Shown in pieces: positions 1 through 11,534 of a stretch of 64,000 nucleotides of DNA. A program made the position numbers and the translations under genes. Every line of letters begins with the position of its first letter. The first letter of the stretch is position 1. The stretch spans positions 248,001-312,000 of the forward strand of contig NZ_FOMQ01000004.1 of assembly GCF_900112675.1 (NCBI RefSeq), read 5' to 3'. The notes below the pieces were generated by a model that saw nothing but the letters and a program-made list of their open reading frames with translations, did no database searches and was not told the origin of the DNA. Origin of the DNA: Paracidovorax konjaci. GTDB lineage: Bacteria; Pseudomonadota; Gammaproteobacteria; Burkholderiales; Burkholderiaceae_C.

Positions 1-637
1 GGCGCTCGGCCACCAGCGGCCCCTGGTCCACCACCGCGCAGAGGAACTGCGGTTGCGGCGGGCCGCCGCCTTCCTGGGGGGCCTCGATGCGCGCGATGTA
101 GAGGTCGCCCGTGATGGACGAGCCCGCCGAGCCGATGGGGAACACCACCTCGCTGGCCTCGCCGTGGCCGTGCTCCTGCGCCTCGGCGAAGGTGGCGCGC
201 ACGCGGTCGGCGTCGGCCGCACTCACGAACGGCATGAGGGAGGTGAGGGGCCGGTCGGCCTCGCCGGGCTGGAACCAGCGGTGGGCCATCGAATTGGCCT
301 GCACCACCATGTCGTGCTCGTCGAGCACCATGAGGGCCAGCGGCACGCTGGCGAAGAGGGTCTCGAAGCGCTCGGACGCGCTTTCGGCGGCGGTCTGGCT
401 GTAGCGCAGGACCTTGTTCTGCACTTCCAGTTCGGCCTGGTAGGCGCGCAGCTCGGCAATCAGCGCCGCCACGGGGCCCTGCGGGCCGGCGGGCCGTTCG
501 GGAGGCCGGCGGGCGGGCCCGGCGGGTGCATCCGGCGGTGCCGGCGCGGCCGCGGCGCCTTCGGCCGCGGGGCCGGCAGGGCGCGGCGGGCCGTCCGGGT
601 CGGGCGGCAGGAGAAACGACAGATCGGGGCGGCTCAT
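1..637 (-). CDS. PAS-domain signalling protein, N-terminal part (cut by window edge)
   Basis: The reading frame opens at the ATG complementary to 635-637 and runs off the left edge, so only about 212 residues are visible. Residues 1-55 are Pro/Ala-rich and look disordered. A short amphipathic, probably coiled-coil stretch follows (LRAYQAELEVQNKVLRYSQ). From about residue 90 there is a PAS-like fold with FETLFASVPLALMVLDE and an alternating beta pattern. This architecture is usual for cytoplasmic sensor kinases or diguanylate cyclases, but the output domain lies outside the window and cannot be named. It is on the same strand as the glycine cleavage genes but 163 nt beyond the FKBP gene, so it may be a separate unit. 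Confidence 0.7.
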   Translation of the reverse strand, partial: MSRPDLSFLLPPDPDGPPRPAGPAAEGAAAAPAPPDAPAGPARRPPERPAGPQGPVAALIAELRAYQAELEVQNKVLRYSQTAAESASERFETLFASVPLALMVLDEHDMVVQANSMAHRWFQPGEADRPLTSLMPFVSAADADRVRATFAEAQEHGHGEASEVVFPIGSAGSSITGDLYIARIEAPQEGGGPPQPQFLCAVVDQGPLVAER

Positions 638-799
638 GGGCGGCTCGGGCGGCTCGGGCGGCTCGGACGGTTCACGCCACTGCGGCGCACGGGGCGGCGG
701 CGCCGCGGGGAATCGGGCCAGTGTACGCCGCGGCCCGCCCCGGCAGCCGTGCCTCCGCCTTCTTCGGCCACAGGGGCATGGGCGCCGGGTGCCGGGCGG

Positions 800-1204
800 T
801 CAGCGGCGCACGGAAACCAGTTCGACTTCGAACTGGAGCGTGGCGTTGGGCGGAATCACGCCGCCCGCGCCGGCTGCGCCGTAGGCGATGGACGGAGGGC
901 AGGTCAGCTTGGCCTTGCCGCCCGGCTTCATGCGCTGCACGCCTTCGGTCCAGCAGGGGATCACCCGGTTCAAGGGGAACTCGGTGGGCTCGCCGCGCTT
1001 GTACGAGCTGTCGAATTCCTTGCCGTCGGCCAGGGTGCCGCGGTAGTGCACCTTCACGGTGTCGGTGGCCTTGGGCGATTCGCCGCTGCCTTCCTTGAGC
1101 GATTCGTAGACGAGGCCGCTGGACGTGGTGACGGCCGGGGCCTGGGCGTAGGCGGCGCCGGCCAGGACGGTGCTGGCGAGCAGGGTGGTGATCAGGGCTT
1201 TCAA
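800..1204 (-). CDS. FKBP-type peptidyl-prolyl cis-trans isomerase, exported
   Basis: This is a 134-residue protein with a signal peptide (MKALITTLLAST..AAYAQA, cleavage near residue 21), followed by a single FKBP domain. Family signatures are VKVHYRGTLADGKEFDSS near the start and GGVIPPNATLQFEVELVSV at the end. It should catalyse proline isomerisation in the periplasm. No ATG fits the signal peptide. The start chosen is TTG at 1204, which has a GGAG ribosome-binding site 9 nt upstream. It lies 83 nt downstream of gcvP on the same strand and may be co-transcribed. Length matches the small single-domain FKBP class. Confidence 0.85.
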   Translation of the reverse strand: MKALITTLLASTVLAGAAYAQAPAVTTSSGLVYESLKEGSGESPKATDTVKVHYRGTLADGKEFDSSYKRGEPTEFPLNRVIPCWTEGVQRMKPGGKAKLTCPPSIAYGAAGAGGVIPPNATLQFEVELVSVRR

Positions 1205-1287
1205 GATGCGGTGCTCCGGGAAAGAAAAGACGCGATGGTAGCCCCCATGCGGGGACGGGCGGCGGCCGCCGGCCACCGCCGCCTCCG

Positions 1288-4233
<2,946 letters not shown>

Positions 4234-4335
4234 GGGAGGGTCCCGGTCAGCGGGCGAGAAAGGAGAAAGGGGGAAAACGGAGCCTGGGGCAGGGCGGCGG
4301 GCAGGCCCTGGGGGCCGCCTGCCGCGCCCGGCCGC

Positions 4336-4710
4336 TCAGGCGTTCTTGGCGAACTCGGAGTAGGTGGTCTCGTCCATGAGCGTGTCCAGTTGCGAGGCAT
4401 CGGACAGGCGCACCTTGAAGAACCAGCCCGCATCCAGCGGATCGGAGTTGGCGAGCGACGGATCGGCGCGCAGCGCTTCGTTCACTTCCACGATTTCGCC
4501 GGACACGGGCATGTACACGTCGGCGGCGGCCTTCACGGACTCGACCACGCCGGCCACTTCGCCCTGCGCGAAGGTCTTGCCCACTTCGGGCAGATCGACG
4601 AAGACCACGTCGCCGAGCGCATCCTGCGCATGGACGGTGATGCCGACGATGGCGGCGTCGGCATCGGCGGCGTTGATCCACTCGTGGTCACGGGAATACT
4701 GGACGGTCAT
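4336..4710 (-). CDS. gcvH: Glycine cleavage system H protein (lipoyl carrier)
   Basis: This is a 124-residue lipoyl-domain protein that shuttles the methylamine group between GcvP and GcvT. The lipoylated lysine is K60 in GVVESVKAAADVYMPVSGE, an exact fit to the GcvH signature. An in-frame start 30 nt further upstream exists. The ATG at 4710 is preferred because it gives the usual N-terminus MTVQYSRDHEW and has AGGAG 7 nt upstream. It lies between gcvT (111 nt upstream) and gcvP in the same operon. Confidence 0.97.
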   Translation of the reverse strand: MTVQYSRDHEWINAADADAAIVGITVHAQDALGDVVFVDLPEVGKTFAQGEVAGVVESVKAAADVYMPVSGEIVEVNEALRADPSLANSDPLDAGWFFKVRLSDASQLDTLMDETTYSEFAKNA

Positions 4711-4821
4711 GGGATGGCTCCTGGAAAAAGGGGTGTCCACCTTGGCGGACTGGACATGGGGCGAAACGAAAAACGAGATCCCTCGGAGGGACAGGCGACT
4801 TTAGCCGGGAGCCGCGGGCGG

Positions 4822-5955
4822 TCAGCCGCGGTGGTAGCGCGGCGGCAGGAAAGGCAGGGCGCAGACTTCCATCGGCACGGCCTTGCCGCGCACGATGGCA
4901 TGCACCACGGTGCCGATCTCCGCGAACGCCGGGGCCACGTAGGCCATGGCGACGGGCTGGTTCACGCTCGGGCCCAGCAGGCCGCTGGTCACCTCGCCGA
5001 TGGCCGCGCCCTCGGGACTCTGCAGGGCCGTGTGCTCGCGCACCGGCACGCGCTCGCGGGCGACCAAGCCCACGCGGCGGCGGCCGAGGAGCGACGGCGT
5101 GTCGATCTGCGCCAGCACCTTCTCGGCGCCCGGAAAGCCGCCCGCGCGCGCGCCGCCCGTGCGGCGCACCTTCTGGATGGCCCAGTTCAGCCCGGCTTCG
5201 GGCGGCGTGGTGGTGGTGTCGATGTCATTGCCGTAGAGGCACAGGCCCGCTTCGAGCCGCAGGGAGTTGCGCGCGCCCAGGCCGATGGGCTTCACCTCGG
5301 GCTGCGCCAGCAGAGCGCGGGCCAGCGCCTCGGCCTGCGCGGCGGGCACGGAGATCTCGAAGCCGTCCTCGCCGGTGTAGCCGCTGCGCGTCACGAAGCA
5401 GTCGCACCCGGCGATCTGGAAACGGCCGCCCGTCATGAACACGAGCGATGCGGTCTCCGGGGCCAGGCGGGCGAGCGCTGCGGCGGCCTGCGGGCCCTGC
5501 AGCGCCAGCAGGGCCTGGTCGGGCAGCGGGATCACCTCGCAGCGGTGCCCGATGCGTGCTTCGATGTGGGCGATGTCGCCCACCTTGCAGGCGCCGTTGA
5601 CGATCACGAACAGGTCGTCGCCGCGGTTCACGAACATCAGGTCGTCGATGATGCCGCCGTCGTCGTTCAGCAGCAGGCCGTAGCGCTGCTTGCCCACGCC
5701 CAGGCCGATCGCATCCACCGGCACGATGGTCTCGAAGGCGGCGGCGGCCTCCGGGCCCACCAGGCGCAACTGGCCCATGTGGGAGACATCGAACAGCCCG
5801 GCGGCCTGGCGCGTGTGAAGGTGCTCGGCCATCAGGCCCGCGGGGTACTGCACCGGCATCGAGTAGCCCGCGAAGGGGACCATGCGGGCGCCGAGTTCGA
5901 GGTGCAGCGCGTGGAGCGGCGTGGTGTGCAGGGCGGAGGAAGCTTCGGCGGACAT
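4822..5955 (-). CDS. gcvT: Aminomethyltransferase, T-protein of the glycine cleavage system
   Basis: This is a 377-residue T-protein. It releases ammonia from aminomethyl-lipoyl-GcvH and forms 5,10-methylene-tetrahydrofolate. Family signatures visible are MVPFAGYSMPVQYP near the N-terminus, LFDVSHMGQ (folate site), SGYTGEDGFEI and LGARNSLRLEAGLCLYGND. It is the first gene of the operon. The 5' leader between 5956 and about 6262 contains a tandem glycine riboswitch on this strand, so expression should rise with glycine. Confidence 0.97.
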   Translation of the reverse strand: MSAEASSALHTTPLHALHLELGARMVPFAGYSMPVQYPAGLMAEHLHTRQAAGLFDVSHMGQLRLVGPEAAAAFETIVPVDAIGLGVGKQRYGLLLNDDGGIIDDLMFVNRGDDLFVIVNGACKVGDIAHIEARIGHRCEVIPLPDQALLALQGPQAAAALARLAPETASLVFMTGGRFQIAGCDCFVTRSGYTGEDGFEISVPAAQAEALARALLAQPEVKPIGLGARNSLRLEAGLCLYGNDIDTTTTPPEAGLNWAIQKVRRTGGARAGGFPGAEKVLAQIDTPSLLGRRRVGLVARERVPVREHTALQSPEGAAIGEVTSGLLGPSVNQPVAMAYVAPAFAEIGTVVHAIVRGKAVPMEVCALPFLPPRYHRG

Positions 5956-6024
5956 GGGCGGGGCCTTTCAGGCGAGGGCAAACGACACGCGCGGCGCCAT
6001 GGTTGCGCCGCGCTGGGGGTTGCC

Positions 6025-6262
6025 CGCTGTCCGCTTTACCTGAGAGATTCACACCGCCTGGCGCCATCACGTCGTGGCGGCGCAGCACGGGCTTGCTCCT
6101 TCGGTGGACCCGCACGGGGCGGGCCTCTCTCCAGCCGGGGAAACGCCCGCATCCCTGCGGGCGCCTTGCCAGTCCTTTTGCCTGAGCGTTCGGGGTGTCC
6201 CTGCGCCTTCGGCGGCGCCGGCGGCCCGTTGCGGGTGCGGCGCTCTCTCCTGACCGGGCGGA
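6025..6262 (-). promoter_or_regulatory. Tandem glycine riboswitch (gcvT-type) controlling gcvTHP
   Basis: Read on the minus strand, the leader holds two successive gcvT-type aptamers. Aptamer 1 (about 6169-6255) starts with GGAGAGAGC, has CGCCGAAGGCGCAGG in the core and ends near AGGACTGG. Aptamer 2 (about 6025-6137) starts CTGGAGAGAGGCCC, contains CACCGAAGGAGCAAGCC and closes with CTCTCAGGTAAAGCGGACAG. These are the conserved core elements of the cooperative glycine sensor. About 70 nt separate aptamer 2 from the gcvT start, enough for an expression platform. No T-tract terminator is obvious there, so control may act on translation. Confidence 0.93.
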
Positions 6263-6486
6263 TTCTAACGGCAGCGCGCGGCGCTCCGGCCGGCCGGGGG
6301 GAGGTTTTCTGCCGGGTGCCAAGCGCCCCGGGCCGGCGGTAACCGGCCGGGGCCTTGTCAGTTGCATGCGCCCCGGTAAGGACGCCCTGTGGCAGAAAGT
6401 ATGCCGGTGGTCGGGCCGATGGATTTTTCGAATTTCCGAAGAATCACTGATTTTGCAGAAAATTCTTCTGTTGATGCGGCCAATGG

Positions 6487-6960
6487 ATGCACAATCTTTC
6501 CATGGACCGCATCGACCGGAAAATCCTCGCCGTGCTGCAGGCCGACGCGCGCGCGAGCCTGCAGGAGATCGGCAATGCCGTGGGGCTGAGCCCATCGCCG
6601 TGCTGGGGCCGCATCCGCAAGATGGAGGAATCGGGCGTGATCGAGGGCTACACCGTGCGCCTCAATGCCCAGGCCCTGGACCTGGCCGACACCGTGCTGG
6701 TGCAGGTCACGCTCGACAGCCATTCCGACAACACGCTGGAGAAGTTCGGCGAAACGCTGGCGAGCATTCCGGAGGTGATCGAGGCGCACCTGGTTTCCGG
6801 CGACTACGACTACCTGCTGCGCGTGGTGGTGAAGGACACGCGCGACTACGAGCGCCTGCTGCGTGAAAAGCTCTACCGCATCAAGGGCATCCGCCACAGC
6901 CGCTCCAGCTTCGTGCTGCGCACGCTGAAGAAGGCCGACCTCCCGCTGCGAGCGGACTGA
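6487..6960 (+). CDS. Lrp/AsnC family transcriptional regulator
   Basis: This is a 157-residue regulator with an N-terminal winged helix-turn-helix (DRIDRKILAVLQADARASL, then VGLSPSPCWGRIRKMEESG) and a C-terminal RAM/AsnC ligand domain (VIEAHLVSGDYDYLLRVVV). Lrp-family proteins bind amino acids and form octamers. An internal ATG at 6502 gives the more typical start MDRIDRK. Neither start has a clear ribosome-binding site, so the first five residues are uncertain. It is divergent from the riboswitch-controlled gcvTHP operon, and the 230-nt gap must hold both promoters. Control of the gcv genes is therefore plausible, but this is inference from position. Confidence 0.92.
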   Translation: MHNLSMDRIDRKILAVLQADARASLQEIGNAVGLSPSPCWGRIRKMEESGVIEGYTVRLNAQALDLADTVLVQVTLDSHSDNTLEKFGETLASIPEVIEAHLVSGDYDYLLRVVVKDTRDYERLLREKLYRIKGIRHSRSSFVLRTLKKADLPLRAD

Positions 6961-7011
6961 AGGCGGCGGCCTGCCGAGGATGGGCGGTCTTCTCAGGCTA
7001 AAAGGGAAATA

Positions 7012-7066
7012 TGCTCCATGCCGCCGGATCCATTCAATAGTTTGCTATGTAATTTGTAGCAAATGG
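7012..7066 (+). repeat. 54-nt dispersed repeat, copy A (intergenic)
   Basis: The copy begins TGCTCCATGCCGCCGG, continues with an AT-rich half containing TTTGCTA/TAGCAAA as a short inverted repeat, and ends CAAATGG. It lies between the Lrp-type regulator and the convergent lipocalin gene. It aligns without gaps to the copies at 25.6, 28.1, 28.3, 46.3, 55.6 and 61.6 kb. Confidence 0.8.
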
Positions 7067-7094
7067 CTTGGGGTGGCCAACTGCGGGACGCCGC

Positions 7095-7712
7095 TCAGCG
7101 CGGCGCGGGTTCCGGCGCGGAGGCGTCCGCCTGGGCCACCCACAGGATGCGGCGCACATCCACGCCCAGCGATCGGGCGCGCGCCAGCAGCCGTTCACGC
7201 ACCGCACCGGGCAGCGTGGGTGTGCGCGACAGGATCCAGAACGCATCCAGCCGGGGGCCCACCACCATCGCCCAGCGGTAGTCCTCGTCGAGGGCCTCCA
7301 CGAAGTAGCCCGCATAGAAGGGCCCGAAGAAGGACACCTTGAGCGCGCCGGTGTCCGTGTCGCCCAGGAACCGGGCCCGGCCTTCCACCTCGCGCCAGCG
7401 CCGCTGCTCGGGGTCGTAGCCCCGGTTCACCACGCGGATCGATCCGTCGCCACGGCGGCTGTAGTGCGCGCTGGTGCGTATCAGACCGCGCTCGTAGCGC
7501 TGGTCGATGCGTGCCACTTCGTACCAGTGGCCCGCGTAGCGGTCGACGTTGAAACCCTTCACCGGCCGCACGCCGGCCGGGGGCTGCACGTTGCTGCGCA
7601 GGTACAGCGCCACGGCCGCTCCGGCAGCAGCGGCGGCCACCCCCACGGCCAGCGGGCCGGTGGCGGACATGCGGCGGTGGGTGGTGTAGCGCTGCAGTTC
7701 GGGACGGGGCAT
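7095..7712 (-). CDS. Lipocalin family protein (Blc-like), membrane anchored
   Basis: This is a 205-residue protein. Residues about 20-40 form a hydrophobic anchor (LAVGVAAAAAGAAVALYL). The lipocalin barrel starts with VDRYAGHWYEVARIDQRYER, carrying the G-x-W-Y-E-V-A-R signature of Blc-type bacterial lipocalins. The barrel continues with VNRGYDP and a late WAMVVGP strand typical of the family. The likely role is binding or storage of lipids at the envelope. The ATG at 7712 has AGGAG 9 nt upstream. The anchor appears uncleaved rather than a lipobox, since no cysteine follows it. The gene is monocistronic and convergent with the Lrp-type regulator. Confidence 0.88.
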   Translation of the reverse strand: MPRPELQRYTTHRRMSATGPLAVGVAAAAAGAAVALYLRSNVQPPAGVRPVKGFNVDRYAGHWYEVARIDQRYERGLIRTSAHYSRRGDGSIRVVNRGYDPEQRRWREVEGRARFLGDTDTGALKVSFFGPFYAGYFVEALDEDYRWAMVVGPRLDAFWILSRTPTLPGAVRERLLARARSLGVDVRRILWVAQADASAPEPAPR

Positions 7713-8023
7713 GGGACGGAAGCTCCTGGGAAACGCGGAAGAAGCGAGTCTGGCGAGCGATCGGCATGGCGCCTGTAGGCGGCGGGCGTGCAAACGCGTG
7801 AGAGATCGCTTCGTCCCGCCCGCCGCGCGCTGCCATCGAAAAGTTGAATCCGCCGCGCTGTCGGTGCGCGTATTGCCTTGCAGGGTGAAGAAGGGGTGGG
7901 CGCTTTTCCCGCTGGAGGACCGAAGCGCCGCTACCGGCCGCCATCCTGCAACCCGGCAACGGCGCGTCCGCCGCTGGACCGACATGTGAACCCATGCGCC
8001 ATGCGCAACCCACAGGAGCCACC
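7713..8023. other. Divergent intergenic region, no gene seen
   Basis: These 311 nt separate the lipocalin gene (minus) from the ferritin-like gene (plus) and should contain both promoters. No convincing coding frame, palindrome or repeat was recognised. AT-richer patches near 7840-7910 are possible promoter sites only. Confidence 0.5.
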
Positions 8024-8989
8024 ATGATCGACATTCCCGCATCGCCCCAGGACATCCTGCAGCGCCGTTCCGACAAGCTCAAAGAGCGCCGGATGTTCTT
8101 CCGAAAGACGGGCGGCTTCGCTGCCGGCATGGCCGGCGGGGCCATCCTCACGGCCTGCGGCGGAGGCTCCGGAGATGCCGTCGGCGCCGATGCGCCCACC
8201 GACGCGGAGATCCTCAACTTCGCCCTCAACCTCGAATACCTGGAGGCCCAGTTCTACCTCTACGCGACCACCGGTGCCGGGCTGTCCGATGCGCTCACCA
8301 CCGGGACGGGTACCCGCGGTACGGTCAAGGCAGGGACCAGGGTGCCGTTCGCCGATCCCGTGGTGGCCGCCTATGCGAAGGAGATCGCCGCGGACGAACT
8401 GGCCCACGTCGCGTTCCTCCGCTCGGCGCTCGGCTCCGCCGCCGTGGCCATGCCTTCCATCGATGTCGGGGGCACCGATCCGAACGGCGCCTTCTCCAAG
8501 GCCGCGCAGGCAGCGGGCCTGGTGCCGGCGGGAACCGCGTTCAACCCATACAAGGACGATGTGAGCTTCCTGCTCGGGGCCTTCATTTTCGAAGACGTGG
8601 GCGTGACGGCCTACAAGGGCGCGGCGCCGCTGATCCAGAACAAGACCTACCTGGAGGCCGCTGCCGGGATCCTTGCTGCCGAGTCCTACCACGCCGGCCT
8701 CGTGCGCACGGTGCTGTATGCGAAGGGCGTGGATGCGCAATCGGCGGCCGGAAAGATCTCCGACGCCCGCGATTCCCTCGACAACTCCAGAGACGTGGAC
8801 CAGGGGATCGCACCCGATGCCAGCGGCGCCTCCAACATCGTGCCTCTCGATGCCAACGGCATTGCCTACAGCCGCTCTCCGGACGACGTATTGAACATCG
8901 TCTACCTGACGCGGGACGCTGCCAGCCAGGGGGGCTTCTTCCCGGCCGGCGTCAACGGCAACCTGCGTCTGAGCAGCGTCTACATGTAG
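8024..8989 (+). CDS. Ferritin-like diiron-domain protein with Tat signal and lipobox
   Basis: This is a 321-residue protein. The N-terminus carries a twin-arginine-type signal (KERRMFFRKTGGFAAGMAGG) ending in LTACGG, which also fits a lipobox, so it is probably a Tat-exported lipoprotein. The mature part is a ferritin-like four-helix fold. Candidate metal ligands lie in EYLEAQFY, DELAHVAF (ExxH), FEDVGVTAY and ESYHAGLV (ExxH). It resembles the Ferritin_2 domain family found in bacteria and in plant desiccation proteins, whose activity is not established. ATG at 8024 has AGGAG 7 nt upstream. A ZIP metal transporter follows on the same strand. Confidence 0.85.
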   Translation: MIDIPASPQDILQRRSDKLKERRMFFRKTGGFAAGMAGGAILTACGGGSGDAVGADAPTDAEILNFALNLEYLEAQFYLYATTGAGLSDALTTGTGTRGTVKAGTRVPFADPVVAAYAKEIAADELAHVAFLRSALGSAAVAMPSIDVGGTDPNGAFSKAAQAAGLVPAGTAFNPYKDDVSFLLGAFIFEDVGVTAYKGAAPLIQNKTYLEAAAGILAAESYHAGLVRTVLYAKGVDAQSAAGKISDARDSLDNSRDVDQGIAPDASGASNIVPLDANGIAYSRSPDDVLNIVYLTRDAASQGGFFPAGVNGNLRLSSVYM

Positions 8990-9100
8990 CCCTGGACCGG
9001 CTGCCGCCAGATGCCTGCAGGGCCTGGCGGTAGCTGCGATGGCTTCGCTCCCCCGGTGCGGCCGCCTTCCGTTCCCCTCCCATGAAAGCAGGAGTCCACC

Positions 9101-10030
9101 ATGCGCGTGATCGAGCGAGATCCGGTGGCCGCGGTCGCGGCAGTGTCCCCCATGCCGCGGAGGCGTCTCACCTGGCGCCAGTGGCTGGGGTTTGCCATCG
9201 CAACCGCCGGGATGGTCGTCCTGGCCGTTCAAGCGCTGCAGGGCGTCTGGGCCGGTGACGACCGCATGCGCGGGGCACTGATCGGGGGGCTCATGGCAGC
9301 GGCTGCCACTGCACTCGGGGCGTTGCCGGTGCTTTTGTCGCAGAAGTTCTCACAGCGTACGCACGACACCATGCTGGGCTTCGGTGCTGGCGTGATGCTC
9401 GCGGCAAGCGCCTTCTCGCTGGTCATCCCCGCCATAGCCGCCGCCAGGTCCCAGGGCGCCGGCGCGTGGGGCGCAGGCGCAACCGTGGGGGCCGGGATCC
9501 TGCTGGGCGCCTTGCTGCTGCTGTGGATCGACCGTGCCGTGCCGCACGAGCATTTCGTGAAGGGGCTCGAAGGTCCCCAGGCGCGCGCCCTCAAGCGGGC
9601 CTGGTTGTTCGTGCTTGCGATCACGCTGCACAACCTGCCCGAAGGGCTGGCCATCGGTGTCGCTTTCGCCGGGCCCGACGGGGTGGGTGCCAAGGCGTTG
9701 GCGGCAGGCATCTCGATCCAGGACGTCCCCGAAGGCATGGTGGTCGCGCTGGCGCTGCGGGGCGTTGGCTATGGCCGGTGGATGTCTGCCGGGCTGGGGC
9801 TGGTGTCAGGCTTGATCGAGCCCGTCGCGGCCGTGCTGGGAGTCGCGCTGATCGGCCTGTCCGCAGGCTTGCTGCCCTGGGGCCTGGCCGCGGCGGCAGG
9901 CGCGATGCTGTATGTCATCAGCCACGAAATCATTCCCGAGTCGCACCGCAAAGGCCACGAGACTTCGGCCACGGCAGGGGTCATGTTGGGCTTCGTGGTG
10001 ATGATGCTGCTGGACACGGCGCTCGGCTGA
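9101..10030 (+). CDS. ZIP family metal transporter
   Basis: This is a 309-residue polytopic membrane protein with about eight hydrophobic segments. Two ZIP metal-site motifs are present: HNLPEGLAIGVAFAGP in transmembrane segment 4 and QDVPEGMVVALAL in segment 5. A third histidine-containing segment follows (VISHEIIPESHRKGHE). ZIP proteins bring Zn2+, Fe2+ or other divalent metals into the cytoplasm; the substrate here cannot be read from sequence. The start has CAGGAG 8 nt upstream. The 110-nt gap after the ferritin-like gene allows co-transcription, but no functional link is proven. Confidence 0.9.
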   Translation: MRVIERDPVAAVAAVSPMPRRRLTWRQWLGFAIATAGMVVLAVQALQGVWAGDDRMRGALIGGLMAAAATALGALPVLLSQKFSQRTHDTMLGFGAGVMLAASAFSLVIPAIAAARSQGAGAWGAGATVGAGILLGALLLLWIDRAVPHEHFVKGLEGPQARALKRAWLFVLAITLHNLPEGLAIGVAFAGPDGVGAKALAAGISIQDVPEGMVVALALRGVGYGRWMSAGLGLVSGLIEPVAAVLGVALIGLSAGLLPWGLAAAAGAMLYVISHEIIPESHRKGHETSATAGVMLGFVVMMLLDTALG

Positions 10031-10589
10031 GACGGCGCCTGCACGCACGGCTGCAGAGCACGATCGCTGCCCCTGCATGCCGCCCGGCGGCCGTCGCCGA
10101 GCAGCGACATCGCAGGGGCGCCGTCGGTCAGGCTCTGCATTGCGCCGCGGAGCGCCATGGCAGCCATGGCTGTGGCGAACCCGGCAAAAGCGGTGGCCGG
10201 TGACTTCCAAAAACTGACCAGCCCCTCCGCCCCCCAGCCAAACCTTGGGGGCCCGATCCCCTCCATTCGCGTGCTGGGGTGGGCTGATGCGCCTCGCCGC
10301 AAGAGGGGCCGTGAGGCCGGCGCAACCGAGGCCCGCTGCCGCGGTCACCTACCTGCTTGCGTGTCCGTTGACCTCGGCCGGATGCCCCGCGCATGCATTC
10401 GTTCCTTCTTACATCGTTATGGATGGCAGCGCGTTCCGTTATGCGGGATGTCACGAAATTTTCATAACAATGTCGCAATTCCTACGGATGAGTCGAGAGA
10501 CCTCGGCTACCGGCACCGAAGGTCCCGCGTCGGGGCTCGGGGGCAGGCCAGCCATCCGTATGCAGTTTCAACCAGCCCAAGGAGGCGAA
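10031..10589. other. Long intergenic region upstream of the phosphonate operon
   Basis: No gene is supported in these 559 nt. Short open frames exist on both strands, but none shows a family signature or credible initiation site. The distal part (10031-10380) has the GC content of coding DNA. The part from about 10400 to 10490 is AT-richer and is the best place for the operon promoter. It contains the repeated GTTATG motif listed separately. Confidence 0.55.
10416..10468 (+). promoter_or_regulatory. Candidate operator: three GTTATG motifs upstream of the phosphonate operon
   Basis: GTTATG occurs at 10416-10421 and 10438-10443 as direct repeats with a 22-nt period, about two helical turns. 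Its complement CATAAC occurs at 10463-10468. The block lies in the AT-rich stretch about 120 nt before the PEP mutase start. This suggests a binding site for a regulator encoded elsewhere. No -35/-10 pair is unambiguous. Confidence 0.35.
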
Positions 10590-11534
10590 ATGACTGTAGC
10601 TACCGAGAGCATTGCGACACGGCGCCGTGATGAGGTATTGGCCTCGCGATTGCGAGACCTTCTGTGCGGACCCGGGACGGGGTTCCTCATGGAGGCGCAC
10701 AGCGGGCTTTCCGCCCGTATCGTGGCGGAAACGGGATTCCGGGGGATCTGGGCGTCGGGGCTGTCCATCTCCGCTTCGCTGGGCGTGCGCGACGCCAACG
10801 AGGCCTCGTGGACCCAGACCCTGGAAGTGGTGGAATTCATGACCGACAGCACCGACCTGCCCGTGCTGCTCGACGGCGACACCGGGTATGGCAATTTCAA
10901 CAGCGTGCGCCGCCTGGTGCGCAAGCTGTGCCAGCGCAACGTGGCCGGCGTCTGCCTCGAAGACAAGATCTTTCCCAAGACGAACTCCTTCATTGGCGAC
11001 GGGCAGGAACTGGCCGATCCTGAAGAATTCGCGGGAAAGATCAAGGCCGCCAAGGACAGCCAGCTGAACGACGCCTTCTGCGTCGTCGCGCGCGTCGAGG
11101 CGCTGATCGCCGGGCGCGGCCTGACCGAAGCGCTGAAGCGGGCGGAAAAGTACCATGCGGCCGGCGCCGACGCGATCCTCATCCACTCCAAGAAGAGCGA
11201 CGCGGCTGAGATCCTGCAGTTCGCTGAGTATTGGCAGGACCGCGCGCCGCTGGTCATCGTCCCGACCATGTACTACACCGTGCCGACCGAGCGCTTCATC
11301 GAGGCGAAGATCGCCGCGATCATCTGGGCCAACCACAACCTGCGCGCGTCCGTGGCCAGCATGCGGCGCATCTGCGAGGCGATCCACCGCGACCAGTCGC
11401 TCAAGGACATCGAGAACGATCTGCCGCGGGTCAAGGAGATCTTCGACCTGGTCGAACAGGACGAACTGACGCAGGCCGAGCACCGCTACCTGCCCCAGGG
11501 CAACGCCGTGAACTCTGCAGGAGCGCTCCAATGA
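10590..11534 (+). CDS. pepM: Phosphoenolpyruvate phosphomutase
   Basis: This is a 314-residue enzyme of the isocitrate lyase/PEP mutase superfamily. It carries the loop [10 protein letters not shown] (residues 124-133), the EDKxxxKxNS hallmark of true PEP mutases, and the metal-site segment [12 protein letters not shown] (94-104). It converts phosphoenolpyruvate to phosphonopyruvate, the C-P bond-forming entry step of nearly all phosphonate biosynthesis. ATG at 10590 is preferred because AGGAG stands 6 nt upstream. It heads an operon, and its stop overlaps the decarboxylase start by 4 nt. The decarboxylase directly behind it supports biosynthesis over a methylisocitrate lyase role. Confidence 0.95.
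   Translation: MTVATESIATRRRDEVLASRLRDLLCGPGTGFLMEAHSGLSARIVAETGFRGIWASGLSISASLGVRDANEASWTQTLEVVEFMTDSTDLPVLLDGDTGYGNFNSVRRLVRKLCQRNVAGVCLEDKIFPKTNSFIGDGQELADPEEFAGKIKAAKDSQLNDAFCVVARVEALIAGRGLTEALKRAEKYHAAGADAILIHSKKSDAAEILQFAEYWQDRAPLVIVPTMYYTVPTERFIEAKIAAIIWANHNLRASVASMRRICEAIHRDQSLKDIENDLPRVKEIFDLVEQDELTQAEHRYLPQGNAVNSAGALQ

Noticed and set aside
10031-10380. Small open frames between the ZIP transporter and the phosphonate operon
   Set aside because: None has a credible ribosome-binding site or recognisable motif. They overlap each other on both strands as expected by chance in GC-rich DNA.
10590-11534. Reading the PEP mutase as methylisocitrate lyase or oxaloacetate hydrolase
   Set aside because: The [10 protein letters not shown] loop is specific for PEP mutases, and a phosphonopyruvate decarboxylase overlaps it.
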